A stretch of DNA of 64,000 nucleotides, taken from NCBI GenBank assembly GCA_027943335.1, contig BSBK01005650.1, positions 564,001 through 628,000 of the forward strand, read 5' to 3'. Below are positions 22,655-35,720 of this stretch, piece after piece; positions within the stretch are counted from its first letter, which is position 1; each line of letters starts with the position of its first letter. Origin of the DNA: Chamaecyparis obtusa. Its lineage: Eukaryota; Streptophyta; Pinopsida; Cupressales; Cupressaceae. The notes beneath the pieces are model-generated. The model did not search any database. It had not been told where the DNA came from and saw only the letters and a list, made by a program, of their open reading frames with translations. Both the position numbers and the translations under genes were made by a program.

Positions 22655-24420
22655 TTGGAGAAGAATTACATCAAAGTAAATTTTGATGGGGCCTCAAAGG
22701 GCAATCCAGGACCATGCAGAGTTGGTTTCATTTTTCATGAGTGGAAAGGTAATACTCTTGCTTTAGGTGCAAAATTTTTAGGTGAAGGGACAAATAATGA
22801 GGTAGAGGCCCAAGTTGTCCTCATATCGATGCAAAAAGCAATATAACTTAATGTGGGGAAAATTCAACTTAAGGATACTCTACGATCATAGCTATGGCGA
22901 AATCCAAAGGTAAATCTCAGGTTCAGTATCTTAATAAGTATATCAAAAAAATTAGATATATTATATACTCCTTTGAAGGGTTCAATATTACTCATGTGAA
23001 GAGGGAGGGAAATGTGGAAGTGAATGTAATGTCCAATTTGGGAGTAAGGCTACGGGAGTAGGGGTCTAACAAAGTCTTGGAGGATTTGAGGGGTATAAAG
23101 GGAGAGTGGTTCAATCAAGAAGAGGGTAGATTAGTATAGGTGGTTAGAGCCAAATTTGAAAGGGGTATGGATGTGGGGGCTTTATGGTCTTTTATTTGTG
23201 CTTCAAATTCAAATTTGAAGTTGGTGATATGAACTGTGAAGAGTAATCATTCTTTGCATTGATTTATAGACATGTTTTTTGTGCCACCAATTGATATGAT
23301 CTCGATAAGAGATGAGTGGCACCTAGGTGATAGTGGAGGTCATTAATGAGGCACATGGGAGGTACATTAAGTGACAAGTGATGAGTTTTGGGAATGATGG
23401 TTTAATAGAACAATCTAGACTTCCTTTCACAAATATCTAGAAATCTCAAAGCTGGGAGCATGGACCAAAAAAAATTTACCAATGCCAAGTGTAGCTTTTG
23501 TAGAGTGTAGAAGGGAACTATGGAGGTAAACTTTACCTTGAAGACTCCAAAATAGAAACAACCTTTCTTTGGGGAAATTTCAAAGAGGATACTAAAGAGC
23601 ATCTTTTTGTTCCACCTTCCAAATTTTAGGTAGATTTTGGACTTACTTCTGGAGGAGAAATTCATGGCCTTAAAGCACAGATACAGACTAAATATTAATA
23701 TTTTCTCAGTTGTACTCCCATGGACACTACAACTTTGTTCTAAGGAAGATGCATTATGAGTAATGTGGTCCATTGTCAAATTAGAATGGATGGGTGGAGT
23801 CATTCCAATGTTGGCGGTTGTAGAACTATGTTGGGGGTTTTGGGTGGAAGGTGGACATTGGAGAATGGTGGATGGAACGGGACAAAATCTCCATTTGTTG
23901 CTTATTTGGAGTGTTATGATGCACAAGGAAGTGAAAAAAAGGATAGGTGGGAGCTCTGTAAAGAACACATTAGGGAGAAGGAGGCGAAGAGCAGGGAGAT
24001 GTTTTTTGTCAAATAGTACGAAGAAGACCAAACACTCAACCCAAGTTGGCATCATGATCCCAAAGGCTTGTCGATGGTAGAAAAGATTTGCAAGGGAATG
24101 GGACCTTTATTTATTGAAGACCCTAGAAGCAATATTGTTTGATTTTGAGTCCCTGTTATCTGGTCATGTAGTAGAAATTTTGAATAGGGGATGACTATGC
24201 TATGTTTGGTGGGTAGGTCAAGATAGTTTATTGTGTAGCCTGGGTACTGTCCAATTTCAATGAATGGATAATTTTGTAATATGTTATTGTAGATGAATAA
24301 GGTAGCTAGTAGAAGTTTAGAGGGTTTTTGATGTTGTAGATGATTGTTGTAGAAGTAAGATAATGGCAATGTATCTAAATTTTATTATCACTAAAATCAA
24401 CAATATTATCGATAAAAAAA
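22655..24420 (+). pseudogene. LINE (non-LTR retrotransposon) 3' part with RNase H domain
   Basis: The ORF at 22655-22846 reads YIKVNFDGASKGNPGPC then GFIFHEWKGN, a clear RNase H type-1 motif with the first acidic residue (Asp in NFDG) and a conserved Glu in NNEVEAQ. The frame then breaks, and the rest of the domain is seen in fragments (FEGFNITHVKREGN at about 22973-23014). Stops litter the rest. The element probably ends at about 24420 in TTATCGATAAAAAAA, which looks like a LINE 3' tail. The 217-codon minus-strand ORF at 23402-24055 is antisense to it and unrecognised. This is a better-preserved relative of the remnant at 20632. Confidence 0.65.
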
Positions 24421-26317
24421 ATTAATTTAAAATATACAACCCCTTTAGTAGTTTGATATTACCAAAATCCTATGAGAATCCCTTATTTATCGATGTGTCT
24501 CATTTGTTATTTTAGTCATTTATCTCGTCTTGCATATATAGGCCCTATTTCAAACCAGGTGGCCATTTTGTATTTATTTTGAATTCACACTTGATTTCAT
24601 GATCATTTTCAAAAATCTCATTTTATAATTGGCTCCTGGTTTATTTTTTGACCATTTTTGTCTGGAACAAGGCACCCCTTAAGGTAGGGGCGAGATAGGT
24701 CACCCTATACCTTGAGAGGCACCTTGATCCACTTAAATGTGGCCCAATTTTAATTTGGAGAAATTTCTTGGCTTTTAAGTAGAATATTCAGATCTATGTC
24801 ATCCCTCTTTGAGTTTTGAGCCCCAAAATGGATTGTATAAGTATAAAAGTAATGTCGCCTTCCTCATTTTTGCATCCATTATCAATCTATCAATTCAGGT
24901 ATTCAAGCACTCAAGTAAGTCCAATTCAATCAAGTACTCTACATACAAGGCAATATTGACATCAATCATGGAAGGCAAAGAGTAAAGTCTAGATCAAGGC
25001 ATTTGTGAAGGTATCCATGATCTTCCTATCCTAGATCCTAGGTCAAGAAAACATTTCAAGTGTCTTCAAAAGAAATTCAACACATGTGAAAGTCTAACAT
25101 TTTATTCTAGCCTCTACTACTAACAACACGTTATTCCTTTTTGTGCAATTTCAATTCTATTTTGAGGTTAATTCCTAAACTAAGGTTTGACTAAGGCAAC
25201 CCCTTTTCTCCCAAAAGAATTCCCATTTTATGTGTGTAGTTGAGAGGTGGAGAAGCTAGAGAATCAACCATAGGCATATCTGACAAGAGGTTACAGGTGG
25301 CAAAAGATTCATTATAATTTACTAGGACTAGGGTGCCTCCTAGGGCCTCTGGAAAGCTAAGTATCCACGTTCCTACCATTTTGGAATAACTTTTTTTTTT
25401 TTATCATAGGTTAGTCTTTGTTTCAAATTTTTAATTATGGTCTCAAAATTGAGTTTACAATATATGATCTATTTATATGCATAGTTTGTTCCATTTGGCC
25501 CTATATATTGCATTTTTCACTTTCCATTTTACATAATCAAATTTCAACTCAAATGGAAGAAAACCCATTTGCATCCACTCAACACTTGAGCCTCTTTGAT
25601 CCTAGTGGATCATGTTCCTTCCAATTTATGAGAGCAATTTAGGTGTCATCTTCCTAGTTTTTTCATTTCATCCTAGTGATTCCCCTTGCACCTATTTTAT
25701 TTTATTATATTTTGGTGAACACACCGCATCTTACATTCTAATTTGAATATCTATATTTGATTTGTGTGCATTACATTGATCAATATTTACATCATATCAT
25801 TGCTACAATTCATGCATTTAGAAACCTTATCTTTATTGTTTGATGATTCCATTTACATGCATTAGGTTATGTGTTTGAATATGTATTAAATTTTTTATAG
25901 CAAAACTTGTTTTTATCAACTTAATTTATGTTTATTCAAAGTTTAAATGATCAAATCATTAGCAATTTTTATTATTTATAAATCTTCTTTTTGTCTTTCT
26001 TTGTGTATGAGTTTCATAACCTTGAGTCCTACATATAACATACCTATGAGAAGAATTTGTAGACTTATAGGTTTCTTTAAGGATTTTGATCATGAGTCCT
26101 CTAATGTCTTTCATTGGAATGTTGATGATACCTCTATTTTACCGATGGCATACCTAATATTGTTTAAAATACCTCCTCGCATTCTTCTCTTGATGAGGAT
26201 GAATCATTAAGAGTGTCTCCTACCCAAGTGCAAAATCTCTCTTGTGTTTTTTAAAAACTTGAACATTGGTTAATTCAAGAACACTCTAATGGTGAGTCAA
26301 TACCTTTAGTTTGAGGA
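24421..26317 (+). mobile_element. Probable 5' region / LTR of a decayed LTR retrotransposon
   Basis: No gene is seen. A promoter-like GTATAAAAGTAATG near 24841 is followed by a leader-like stretch and, from about 25950, broken plus-strand frames that lead into the gag remnant at 26318. LTR limits could not be set. A 12-base T run lies near 25390. Confidence 0.35.
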
Positions 26318-27037
26318 TTGAGTAAGTTGATTCACAATGATGAACATGATGTTGAATTATTGTGTGGCATGTCCTATCTTATTGATGAAAATATCAAGCC
26401 TATGAAAGTTTGTCTTGAAACCCTAAATCTTTCCAATCCTAATGTTGAGAATTCCATTTCAACATCATTACCTAATGTACCTACCTATACTCCATCCATC
26501 ATGATTACATCTATTAAAAATTTCAATCCCACACATGTTAGTCTTAGAGGAATTCCTAATCCTAACATACCTCCTCCTATGACTGTTACATATATTTCCC
26601 AACCATCATGTATACCTACATACCATAATGTACCACCTCCATCCCTTTTCCATAATATTCCACATACTTCATTATCACATAGGTCCAATGTGAACACATA
26701 TACCGAACAAACCACTAACAACCTTTCTCAAAGTGTTACATCTTTACAACAACCACTTGATTCCCTAACCCAATCCAAATACAACATCCCTACTTGTGAT
26801 ATTATTGGCCCATTATTATATGACATCATTCATGTCATTATCCCTCAATACATGGAAATATCCACCTTAGATACATACAATGGAAAAAGTGATCCCTTGA
26901 ATTGTGTTAAGACATTTCAAACCTTGTGTAGTATATTCTCTTGTGATCATAAACTTATGGCTAAATTGTTTACTAGGATATTTAGAGATAAGGCCTTAAA
27001 ATGGTTTTGGTATTTACCTCCTTATTCTATCGATTAA
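26318..27037 (+). pseudogene. Ty3/gypsy-like Gag fragment
   Basis: This 239-codon open frame has a low-complexity Pro/Asn/Thr-rich N-terminal half, then YMEISTLDTYNGKSDPLNC, VKTFQTLCSIF, and LFTRIFRDKALKWFWYLPP. That is the typical plant retrotransposon Gag core (retrotrans_gag), in which the W-Y-x-L-P-P stretch follows a K/R-A-L. Gag packages element RNA into cytoplasmic particles. The frame stops at SID*, just short of the domain's end, and the next kilobase continues the same protein with many stops and frameshifts. Confidence 0.7.
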
Positions 27038-29200
27038 TTTCAAAAACTTGATAGTATTTTTATCCTATAATTTCAAAATAATACTTTTCCTCAATTTTTT
27101 TGATTGATTTGATTTATTGTAAGCAATGTGTTAAGGAAAAAGCGACTGATTGTATTGGTAGATTCAAAGATTTACATGCTCAAATTTCTTATCATGTGCC
27201 TAATATGGATGTTAAACATATTATCATTTCTAATTTTCAAAAATATATTAGGGTTTAAGCTATTATTTTCTTAATTTATCTCTTTTACCCAATTTTGTGC
27301 AACTTGCTTCATAATTATCAACTTCAAGTGAACCAGTTTGAGTCATCCACTCTAATGGATCTAGTTGATTTAAGAGTGATGCCTCTAAATAATCATCCCA
27401 AAAGTTTCAAAATCCAAACAAAGGTTTCTTCAAGCTGAAAAAATATTCCTATAATTTTGATGCACAAGTGGCAATTACATCTAGTGTAGCTCCTTTCTCA
27501 TCTATTTTAAAACTATCTTTCAATTTCGCTACTCTTTTTGAGTCTTTACATAATGTTGTATTAAAGTGTATCAATGATAATGTTTTGAAACTTCCTTCAA
27601 TAAAATAAATCAAACCTTCCAAACACAATAAGATAGGACATGCCACACAATAATTCTGGGGCATGTCCTATCCTATGATTCCAAAGCCCTTTTCCAATAT
27701 CGTTATCAACTTGGCCATGATACTGAGAAGTATTATAATTGAAGCATGTTATCAAAGACCACATAGATTCCAATACCAAAACCAGTGAAGGTGTAAATGA
27801 TAATGGAAACAAATATCTTACACCCCCTAATAAAAACTTGAAAATCCATACCAATCCTTTTCCTTCCCATTCTACCATTACTTTTGAGTAAACCAATTCA
27901 TTATTTTTTTCTTCTACATTGTTCCATGTAGTGAGCCTAGCTCTATAAAAGTTGATGTCATACATGTAGTGTGGTTAATAATTTTCTTAATATTATTGAT
28001 CAATCCAAACCTAAAGCCAAAACCAAACCCAATTCTAAACCTAAGCCTTGTAATACATTTGATCCTAAGGAGACTATTAAAGCACTTGATGGTCCCCTTT
28101 ACATTTATGCAAAAATTAGTATTAAGTTATCATGAGTAGTGCTCATTAATCCCACTTGCATGGTGAATGTTATAAATAAGGAACTTATTTTCATAAGATG
28201 ATTTAATAAATACTCTTATAAAAAACTTGATGTGACAGTTAAGACTTTCAATGGTTTTAGTTTTCCCACCCATGATCCCATTACCCCTCCCATTGATGTT
28301 AGTAAAAAGTGCCTAGATATTATCTTTGTTGACATCCTAACTTCAATAAATTCCAAGTAAGACTTGGACTTCCTTGGCTTACTTATGTGAATGTCATTAC
28401 TTATCCTACCCATAAGTGCCTCAAGCTTCCCTGTGATGGAGAAATTATCACAATTAATCATAGTCTCTATTTGCCTTTAGTGATTCGTGCAAACTTTGAC
28501 CTTGACTTCTTTTGTCCTGGAATGCCTCAACCTTTACAAACTCTCCAAGATATTTTCTTCATATCTACCTAAAAACACAATCATGAATTTATTTCCAAAT
28601 TAAACAACCCTAAGGATGTCCTATCTCCTTGTCTTGGACTCCTTCCTACACCTTCTATTCCTCCTATCTATGCTTCCATACCACCTCCTATATCCTTCAA
28701 ACAATTCAAGTCCTCCATCTCTCAACCTATTAAGCTTCCTTTCATTCTCCCTTTTAAGGAAGAAATAGAACCCATGTTGATTGATCCTAAACCTTCTCAA
28801 ATATCAAGAAAAACCAAATACAACTAATATTCTTATGATCACCATCATAGACATTGTGCTAGGGCCTATGACTTTGCTTCCTAAATTATTACCTCCCCTA
28901 AAAAACCTTGTAATTCTTTAATTCCCTTTGAAAAAACTATCTGTAATCCAAGGGAGAAAGGTAATCTTAAGAAAATTATATTGTCTGGACATGATGATTC
29001 TTCTTTTTGCATTAAGGATCATATTGTGATTAATTTAGATGATGAAGATACTTTTGATGATGATACTAATTTTGATGCTAATGATGTTGATCATAATGAT
29101 TATAATGATATATATGAAGTAACTTAAATTAGTCATGAATTAACTAAAATTTTTTCCAAATCATTATCTCTTTCTCCTTGTGATAAAAAAGTGACTCATC
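27038..29200 (+). pseudogene. Decayed Gag C-terminus and protease-like region of the same element
   Basis: The clearest part is 28360-28572. It reads LGLPWLTYVNVITYPTHKCL and then GEIITINHSLYLP, matching the stretch after the aspartic protease-like domain of plant Ty3/gypsy elements (LG-PWL...HRCLKF...GE). The segment 28870-29130 encodes an acidic Asp-rich piece. No reverse transcriptase, RNase H or integrase follows, so the copy was non-autonomous or has lost them. A short inverted repeat (ATAGGACATGCC / GGCATGTCCTAT) lies at about 27635-27672. Confidence 0.55.
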
Positions 29201-29880
29201 ATTAGAGCATACTACTTGTTTGTAACTTGAAATAGCTTTATATAATGTGCTTGACATTGCTTCTCTTGCATGTTGTCCACCTTCCCTAAAAAATATCCAC
29301 CAAGAAGGGTTGTAGATGATATGCTTGAAGGCTCCTCTTGTTTTTTGGATTCTTTTATGTGTTTCCTTATTTGTAATGTGCTTCCCTCATGATGTGTTGC
29401 TTATTTTTTATATGCTATTGTTATATTTATTTAAACAACCCTTCTTGCTCTGTTGGTGCAAGGTGATAAAGGAATCAAATCTTTTGTGACATTCCTCTAT
29501 TTGTATCTCAATTTTTATATGTATCATATATATTTTATGTTGTACATGTGCTATTGGTGTAAATATTCCTTTGTGTTGTTTGCTTAGGGTTGATACAAAG
29601 TCATAACAACCATTATAGTGCTACTCTTTCTAGATGCAAAGTAAAGAGAGATTTTAGAGTGCTTGATTCTTCATCTTGGTTGCCTAAAGGATGAATAATT
29701 GAGATTAAAATTTGAGTCACTGGTGGTAGTGTCGGTATTACAGACAAGCCAAGTGTTCAACAATCCTTAATATATACATATTTTTTGGTTTTCCAATTTT
29801 AATGTTTAAGCTCCATTTTGGTTTATCATTTAGGTTAAGGTTTTTTTTTTTAAAGGTTAATCATATGTTATGGGGCAATG
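29201..29880. other. 3' tail region, no gene seen
   Basis: This is T-rich DNA probably belonging to the 3' part of the preceding gypsy remnant. No LTR pair or polypurine tract could be assigned. Confidence 0.4.
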
Positions 29881-29894
29881 TGTTGTATAGATCA

Positions 29895-30840
29895 CTAATA
29901 TTTTTTGAAGTATTCCATACATGGGGAGGCATGAAATGAAGCGTTGGAATCCAAGACCCAAGAATCTGAATTAGTCTCACATGTTGATAATATTAAGGCA
30001 ACATCAACGTTATCATAGGCTCCATTTTCTTTGTAGTCCCACACTCTCTCTTGTGCTTTCTTGTAGTCTTTCTTGACATGGGTTGGCTTTGCCAAAAAAC
30101 CAAAAATCACCATTCCTCCCTCTTTACTTCAATCTCCTTGCTAATTTGGATCTCCTATGATGATTATTTATGCCTCTAGTGTGGCTCCACCCTCTATTCT
30201 TGGTATTTAACACCGTTAAAGCTTCACTAGATGAGGATTCTTGATTCTTTCTTCTTGTGTCCTCACTAAGAAGAGTAGCTACCATATCATCATAAACTAA
30301 TTTATTCTTAGCAGAAACTGAAGTGTTTACTACTATCACCACACCATCCCAGCTATTAGGTAAAGAAAATAACAAGAGAACAACCTTGTTCTCATCATCT
30401 TGAGGCATGCCAACCAAATTAGCTTGACATGGTAAAATATTTAATTCATTGATGTGATTGGACATGGCGGTTCCTTCCTTCATCTTGATCTTATAAGGTT
30501 TCTTCATGATGAAAACTTTATTTGCAACTGATGCCATTTCATAGATGGCTTTAAGCTTGCCCCAAATTATGTTTGTTGTATTTTCATTGCAACATTGAAA
30601 ATAATATTTTTGAACAGCAAGAGGAAAATTGTTGCCTTTACCTTTCGTCAAGAGTTTCCCAATCTTTATCTTTCATTGAAGATGGTTTCTTTGTTTTCCC
30701 CCAAGTGCAAATGCAAGATCTTTCTTTATTAGCAATGATTGCATTTGCACTTTCGATAAACCAAAATTTTGTATAGAGAATTTTTGCACCTTCAATTCTT
30801 CCATGACTCCAAAATTTCAACCATCAAAATCGAGACTAGA
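29895..30840 (-). pseudogene. Ty1/copia Gag-protease fragment
   Basis: On the minus strand the order is a broken Gag start near 30820-30640 (GKTKKPSSMKDKDWETLDER), a UBN2-type Gag region at 30651-30124 (NIIWGKLKAIYEMAS, LPNSWDGVV, YDDMVATLLSEDTRRK), a degenerate CCHC zinc knuckle (AKPTHVKKDY, Cys lost), and the protease start NSDSWVLDSNASFHASPC, where copia elements normally have DSGAS. So Gly of the protease active site is replaced by Asn. The frame ends at about 29895. Integrase and reverse transcriptase are missing, so this is a 3'-truncated, dead copy. Confidence 0.75.
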
Positions 30841-30851
30841 AATCTACCTTT

Positions 30852-30862
30852 CTCTAATACCA
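30852..30862 (-). promoter_or_regulatory. Primer-binding site of the copia fragment
   Basis: TGGTATTAGAG on the minus strand resembles the initiator-Met tRNA PBS (TGGTATCAGAG) usual in copia elements. It lies just inside an LTR-like end ...CTTTCA (30867), at the right distance before Gag. Confidence 0.65.
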
Positions 30863-30866
30863 ACTA

Positions 30867-31245
30867 TGAAAGATGCAAAAAATTTTTAAAAGTACAAACA
30901 ACAAAGAGTAAAAATACACACACACAAAGTACACAAATATTTATAGTGGTTCAAATTTTAGCCTACGTCCACTCTTGAAGCAAGGGAATATTTTATTAAT
31001 CTGAGATACCAATACAATGTTACAATACAATAGCTAAAGAGTATATATAACTCTCCAATTAACTAATGAAGAAGTTGAAAGGACATCAACAATTGGAGGG
31101 AAAACATAATAAGGACTATTGGGCTGCACACCCCCAACACGAACCTCCATGTGAGATGGGAGGAGCATTGAACTAGATTGAGCTTGGGAGACCATCGGGC
31201 CTCCTCGATCTTTGACAATCTCTCTCAAGTAAATGGAAAAAAATA
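30867..31245 (-). repeat. Probable 5' LTR of the copia fragment
   Basis: It ends in CA next to the PBS, with a TATA-like ATATATAC (minus strand) near 31040. The outer limit is uncertain and no partner LTR was found in the window. Confidence 0.45.
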
Positions 31246-32400
31246 TATATGTTGATAATTTATTAGTGTATACATTATATATTTTAAGCCAAGTAAGTTT
31301 ACTTTAAATATTGAATTATATCCTATATTAATGAATTTCATTTTATACTAATATTACTATTTGGAAAAAAATTATCAGAGTGAAATTTTCATACATTTGA
31401 AATAGGAGAATGAATTGAGAGATGAAAACCTATAAATTCTTATATTCAACAATTTAATGCATAAAATATAAGAGAGCGGAGAGAGATTATGGACATGGTT
31501 GTCAAGGGTTAGAATAACATAATGATCACTACTCCTAAAATAATCTCTAATAACTAATTAATCTCCCTTCAACATGTGCACTTTGAGAAACCAAAAGAAA
31601 AAAAAATGAAGAGCTTAGAACTGTGAATTTGTTCTGCATACACAATAACTATTTCTACCCAGTACAATATAAATTTCTCTAAAGCTCAAAAATGACTATC
31701 ATTATTTTGAAAAGGATGATGTCAAGGCGACTAAGCAGTAAATTACACAACATCTAATTTTGAATTCATGTACTCTTTTTTCCTAGCTCGTTACTTGGTA
31801 ATACCTATAGCCAATATTACACCATATTTTAAGCTAATATTACACCATATTTTAAGCTAACTAAAATGATTTGTATTTAGTTTACAATTCTTCACATCAT
31901 ACCAAGTTATATGAAAAATGTAATTCATTTATAATCAAATTTGGAATACATTGTGCTTATTAGGTTGCAACATATTCTCTGACTTTTTACCAAACTTGAC
32001 TCAATGGTTGATTTTTTTTAGCTTGCAAAATTTTCACCAATTTTAACTAATGTCATTAATTGATAATAAAATTGTAGAAGTTTTTGACTAAGTTAATTCC
32101 TTGTTCATTTCACGTTTGAGGGAGTGTAAAGGGTTATGTATATTTGAGGTTGTCTTGAGAATGATAGCAAATGAAACATAATTGACTTTTCCAATTTCCT
32201 ACATATAAATTTATTGAGGCACCACAAGAGAAGTTGAAACTTTGTTAAACATGACAATAGAGAAAGCATTTTGTATCCTTAACTTTTATAAAATATATTA
32301 AACATATAATTAATTTTAAAATAAATTATTTCTATATTTAACTTATTCATCCACACCACCTTTCTTTCTTTCAACAAAACCCACAAGTAATTACAATTCA
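31246..32400. other. AT-rich spacer, no gene seen
   Basis: The only structure is a 24-bp tandem duplication (AATATTACACCATATTTTAAGC) near 31812-31859. Confidence 0.5.
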
Positions 32401-32403
32401 TAT

Positions 32404-34215
32404 ACTTCTTAATAAAAAAAGATGACATTTACAAACTCTTTAAAAAACCAAGGGACAGGGATACTCTTAGAACTACAACAAGGAGGTTCCCAATTCATTG
32501 GTACTTAAATGAAGACATTAAAAACAAATTTTGGGAGATATGGTGGATGATGTTTGATTCCCCTCCTTGTAACAATCATGAGGTTCCTATATATTTCTTG
32601 AGGAAACTCTATTGCGAGTTTGTACTCAAGGGGGTGCCAAATTATTTTGACTATCTAGATTCTCAGGGTAGAGGAGGGGGGTCATCATTTGATAGAGCAG
32701 GGACACATTGTGACCCTAACGCACCTAGGGTTCCTATTGGCAAGCCATAGGTGGATCATGTTAGTATTCCTTCCATTGTGAAGGAACATGTAGAGGTGGA
32801 CACACTAGGCACAATTAGTGCTCTGATATAGACTCTCATTCAGTGTGCCACTCCTTTAGTTGAGGGTGACCATGGTCAATCTTCGAGGGGGCATATTCAT
32901 CGAGTCATGTGGATCCTTGTGCACATTTGGTACTACCGAGAGAGAGGAAGAGGATTCTGGAATGATGATTGATTATTTTCTAAATATGACGTTTGGCATT
33001 GACACACAAGTAAATATTTCCAAGTTCATTAAATTGCTTTGATCATATTTCATTTATAAAAGAATAACTAATTAATTTAGTATCTATTGATTATGATCAA
33101 ATTTTAGGGCAAGAGTGTCAGTGGAGATGGCAGTGGCAATGATCCTCCTGTCCCCTTCTATACATCATCATCAATTCCACAAGTATGTATCGAATAAAAC
33201 ATTTTAATTAATATATTTGATTATTATGTAATTATATGAATAATTGTATCATAACTTATTGTGCATGTACATTAGTTCACTGGTGGACCATTGACATTCA
33301 CAACAAACAGTGAAGGGCATCATGCCACTTTCCTTGAGGTATCTTTATTTGCATGTTAATTTGATTTACTTGATTATATTTAATTAATAAATGAATGTAC
33401 AACTAAATTGCTAGAGAAATTATGATCAAAATCTAGAGGCAAAGTGGTAATTGCGATGATCACATTCTTTCACCTGGCTTTGTGACATCATCATTGAGTC
33501 CACAGGTATATATGTAATAATGCATTATAATTAACATGTCAGTAGTACATTCTTATATGAATATTAATCTTATAATTTCCCATGTACATGTGCACTAGTT
33601 GAATGTTGGAGCTTTGACATCAACACCGCACACTGAAGGACATGGTGGAACCTTCACATAGGTATCATTTATTCATTAGTAGGGTTGTAAAAAATATATG
33701 TAATCTTGATAACTACATAATACTTTTGTTGTTTCATTTTTAGTTATTGACATTAGATACTCCTCCTTTTGTTCATGATACTTTGGATTGTGGAGTAGCT
33801 ATAGCAGTAGCTAGTTTTGAAGCACTAATTGACGTATGAAAGAGATCACTTAATTTTAATAGTTTGTATTGAATTTTATAATGATATTCATGTATGTATT
33901 TTAATTATTATTTTGATCATTTTTGTAGGGACTTATTACTCCATATCGTCAGTATGCCCCTTCGGTGGATGTACATAGTGACTATTTGCTAGCGATAAGC
34001 GAATATTCTATTTTATGTCATTGTATAATTCAATTTTGATGTATATTAGTTATTGATGCTTAATTTGTTTTTATCAACTTGAGCTACAAAAGAGTATAGA
34101 TAGAAGGACTAGTGAGCACACTCAAAAGACTAAAACATCCACTACATCTCCATCGACGTGACGATCAAAGACAGCTTAGGATTTGTTTGCTTCCCCTAGC
34201 GGGAAAGGACTAGAT
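32404..34215 (+). pseudogene. Unrecognised multi-exon coding remnant with duplicated exons
   Basis: The first exon is open from before 32404 to 32748 and reads DDIYKLFKKPRDRDTLRTTT, then PIHWYLNEDIKNKFWEIWW and YFLRKLYCEFVLKGVPNYF. I do not recognise this protein. Further short exons with plausible GT-AG borders follow: 33108-33182, 33276-33338, 33437-33505, 33599-33661, one near 33744-33833 and one near 33929. The tail (34085-34215) encodes a Ser/Thr/Lys-rich stretch. Stop codons in 34160-34190 and a frame break in 33437-33505 suggest decay. Short introns and a low-complexity tail resemble the second genes of plant DNA transposons, but that is only a guess. Confidence 0.45.
33108..33760 (+). 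repeat. Tandem duplication of an exon pair, period about 325 bp
   Basis: Exon 33108-33182 (GNDPPVPFYTSSSIPQ) matches 33437-33505 (NCDDHILSPGFVTSSLSPQ). Exon 33276-33338 (FTGGPLTFTTNSEGHHATF) matches 33599-33661 (LNVGALTSTPHTEGHGGTF). Both units keep the same intron positions and AG/GTATNT borders. Confidence 0.7.
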
Positions 34216-34560
34216 TAGGGTTATAGGTTGTATGCCTATATGGCATTAGTGGACATATTTTTTGTATATTGTATAAGTGATACGTTGTACATCCATTTGG
34301 TTTTGAGGAAGCCAATTTAACTGTATTGAATATATTCAATGTATAACATTAGTGGACATATATATTTGGCTTCATACCCTACAAATTTTTTTTTATAATG
34401 TTTTAGATATGCAATTCATGTGTTTGGTGTATTGATGTATACTAATTTATGTTTATGTGGATGTCTTATGCTTTATAAATTTCCCATGCCTTATAGTTAT
34501 GCTTGTATGTTTATCAATGTATATTGTTACTGTATGATTTATACTTTATTAGAACATGAA
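34216..34560. other. Spacer, no gene seen
   Basis: AT-rich DNA downstream of the multi-exon remnant. Confidence 0.45.
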
Positions 34561-35720
34561 TGTGATGCACAAGTGGTGTGTAAGACACTCTGAACCTGTA
34601 CCCTTATATAAATACAAGAAAAATCAGTAACAAGTGAGACAATCTTCTCACATCAAACATCATTCATAAGGATCCACTGTGTAGGCTTCACCCAATGCAC
34701 TTGCATTCGTTGGCTCCAAACTATCAAACTATCATTCTAGGACTGCTCCTAGTAACCTTCACCAGTCATAAAATGGCATTTTTCTCCACATCTTCCCAAA
34801 AGACTTCAAAAAATAATCAATGATCCAGATACCCTTATGGAAGTTTTAAAACATATCCCAAATGTGACCCAAATTTTTTTGAGACAAACTACTTTTAAAT
34901 TTTTGATTTCATTTTGCTAGAGAGGCCTAATTCACCCATTTAGCAACTCTTGCCTCTAGTCTATACAACTCTTGTCTCCAGTCTGTACAACTCTTGCCTC
35001 TAGTACATACCATCTGAAATAGAAAACCTCCAAGCACTTAAATAAAGTCCTCTTGATGCAGAGGTGGTGTGTATTATTCTCTTTCCCATACCTTGATTGC
35101 ATTCTATCAAATGGTGAGATAACTTCTCACTTCAAATGTCCCCTCAAGGACTCACCTTCTAGGCTGCCCCAAATGCACCTAGAGCCTGCCATGCACCAAA
35201 TCTTCATGTAGGCCTTCCATCTTCATTCTAGCCCCATACAACATATTATCATGGTCTAGACACCATGTTTCACCAACCCACCAAACCTGGACAACCTATG
35301 CTCTTAGCCACTAAACCCTTGTTTCTAGGGTCATACACCTAAGGTCTATTCAAAGAGACCTTCACAATCATCTCCAAACTAAACCAACTATTCTAACACT
35401 TAAATATGGCCCATACATAAATAATCCACCACTAAACACTTTCATTATCAAGGAAATCACTTTTCATTATGACTAGTGTAAGACTGGCCTCCCTCAATCA
35501 ACAAATTACCATCATTTGTGGTTACCCAAACACACCTTTCCGAATCCCTTCATATGATTAGTATGATACAAGGATAATGTTACATTGTTTTACTCTCCCA
35601 CCAATCATAGTGACCATATGGGTGGGAGAGTCACAACATTTTGAAGGCTTCAGACCCAAAATATGGTTGTACCCTAAACCAGTCCCGGTTCCAAGAACAC
35701 CAGTCTATTCCTAGACTTTA
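34561..35720 (+). repeat. Degenerate duplicated repeat, about 485-bp spacing
   Basis: A stretch starting near 34568 (GTGGTGTGTAAG...GTGAGACAATCTTCTCAC) is loosely repeated from about 35060 (GTGGTGTGTATT...GTGAGATAACTTCTCAC). A short CAACTCTTG(C/T)CTC(C/T)AGT triplication lies at about 34945-35000. Noncoding; origin unknown. Confidence 0.5.

Noticed and set aside
23402..24055. 217-codon minus-strand ORF
   Set aside because: It lies antisense to a LINE 3' part; composition is hydrophobic and random-looking with no known domain.
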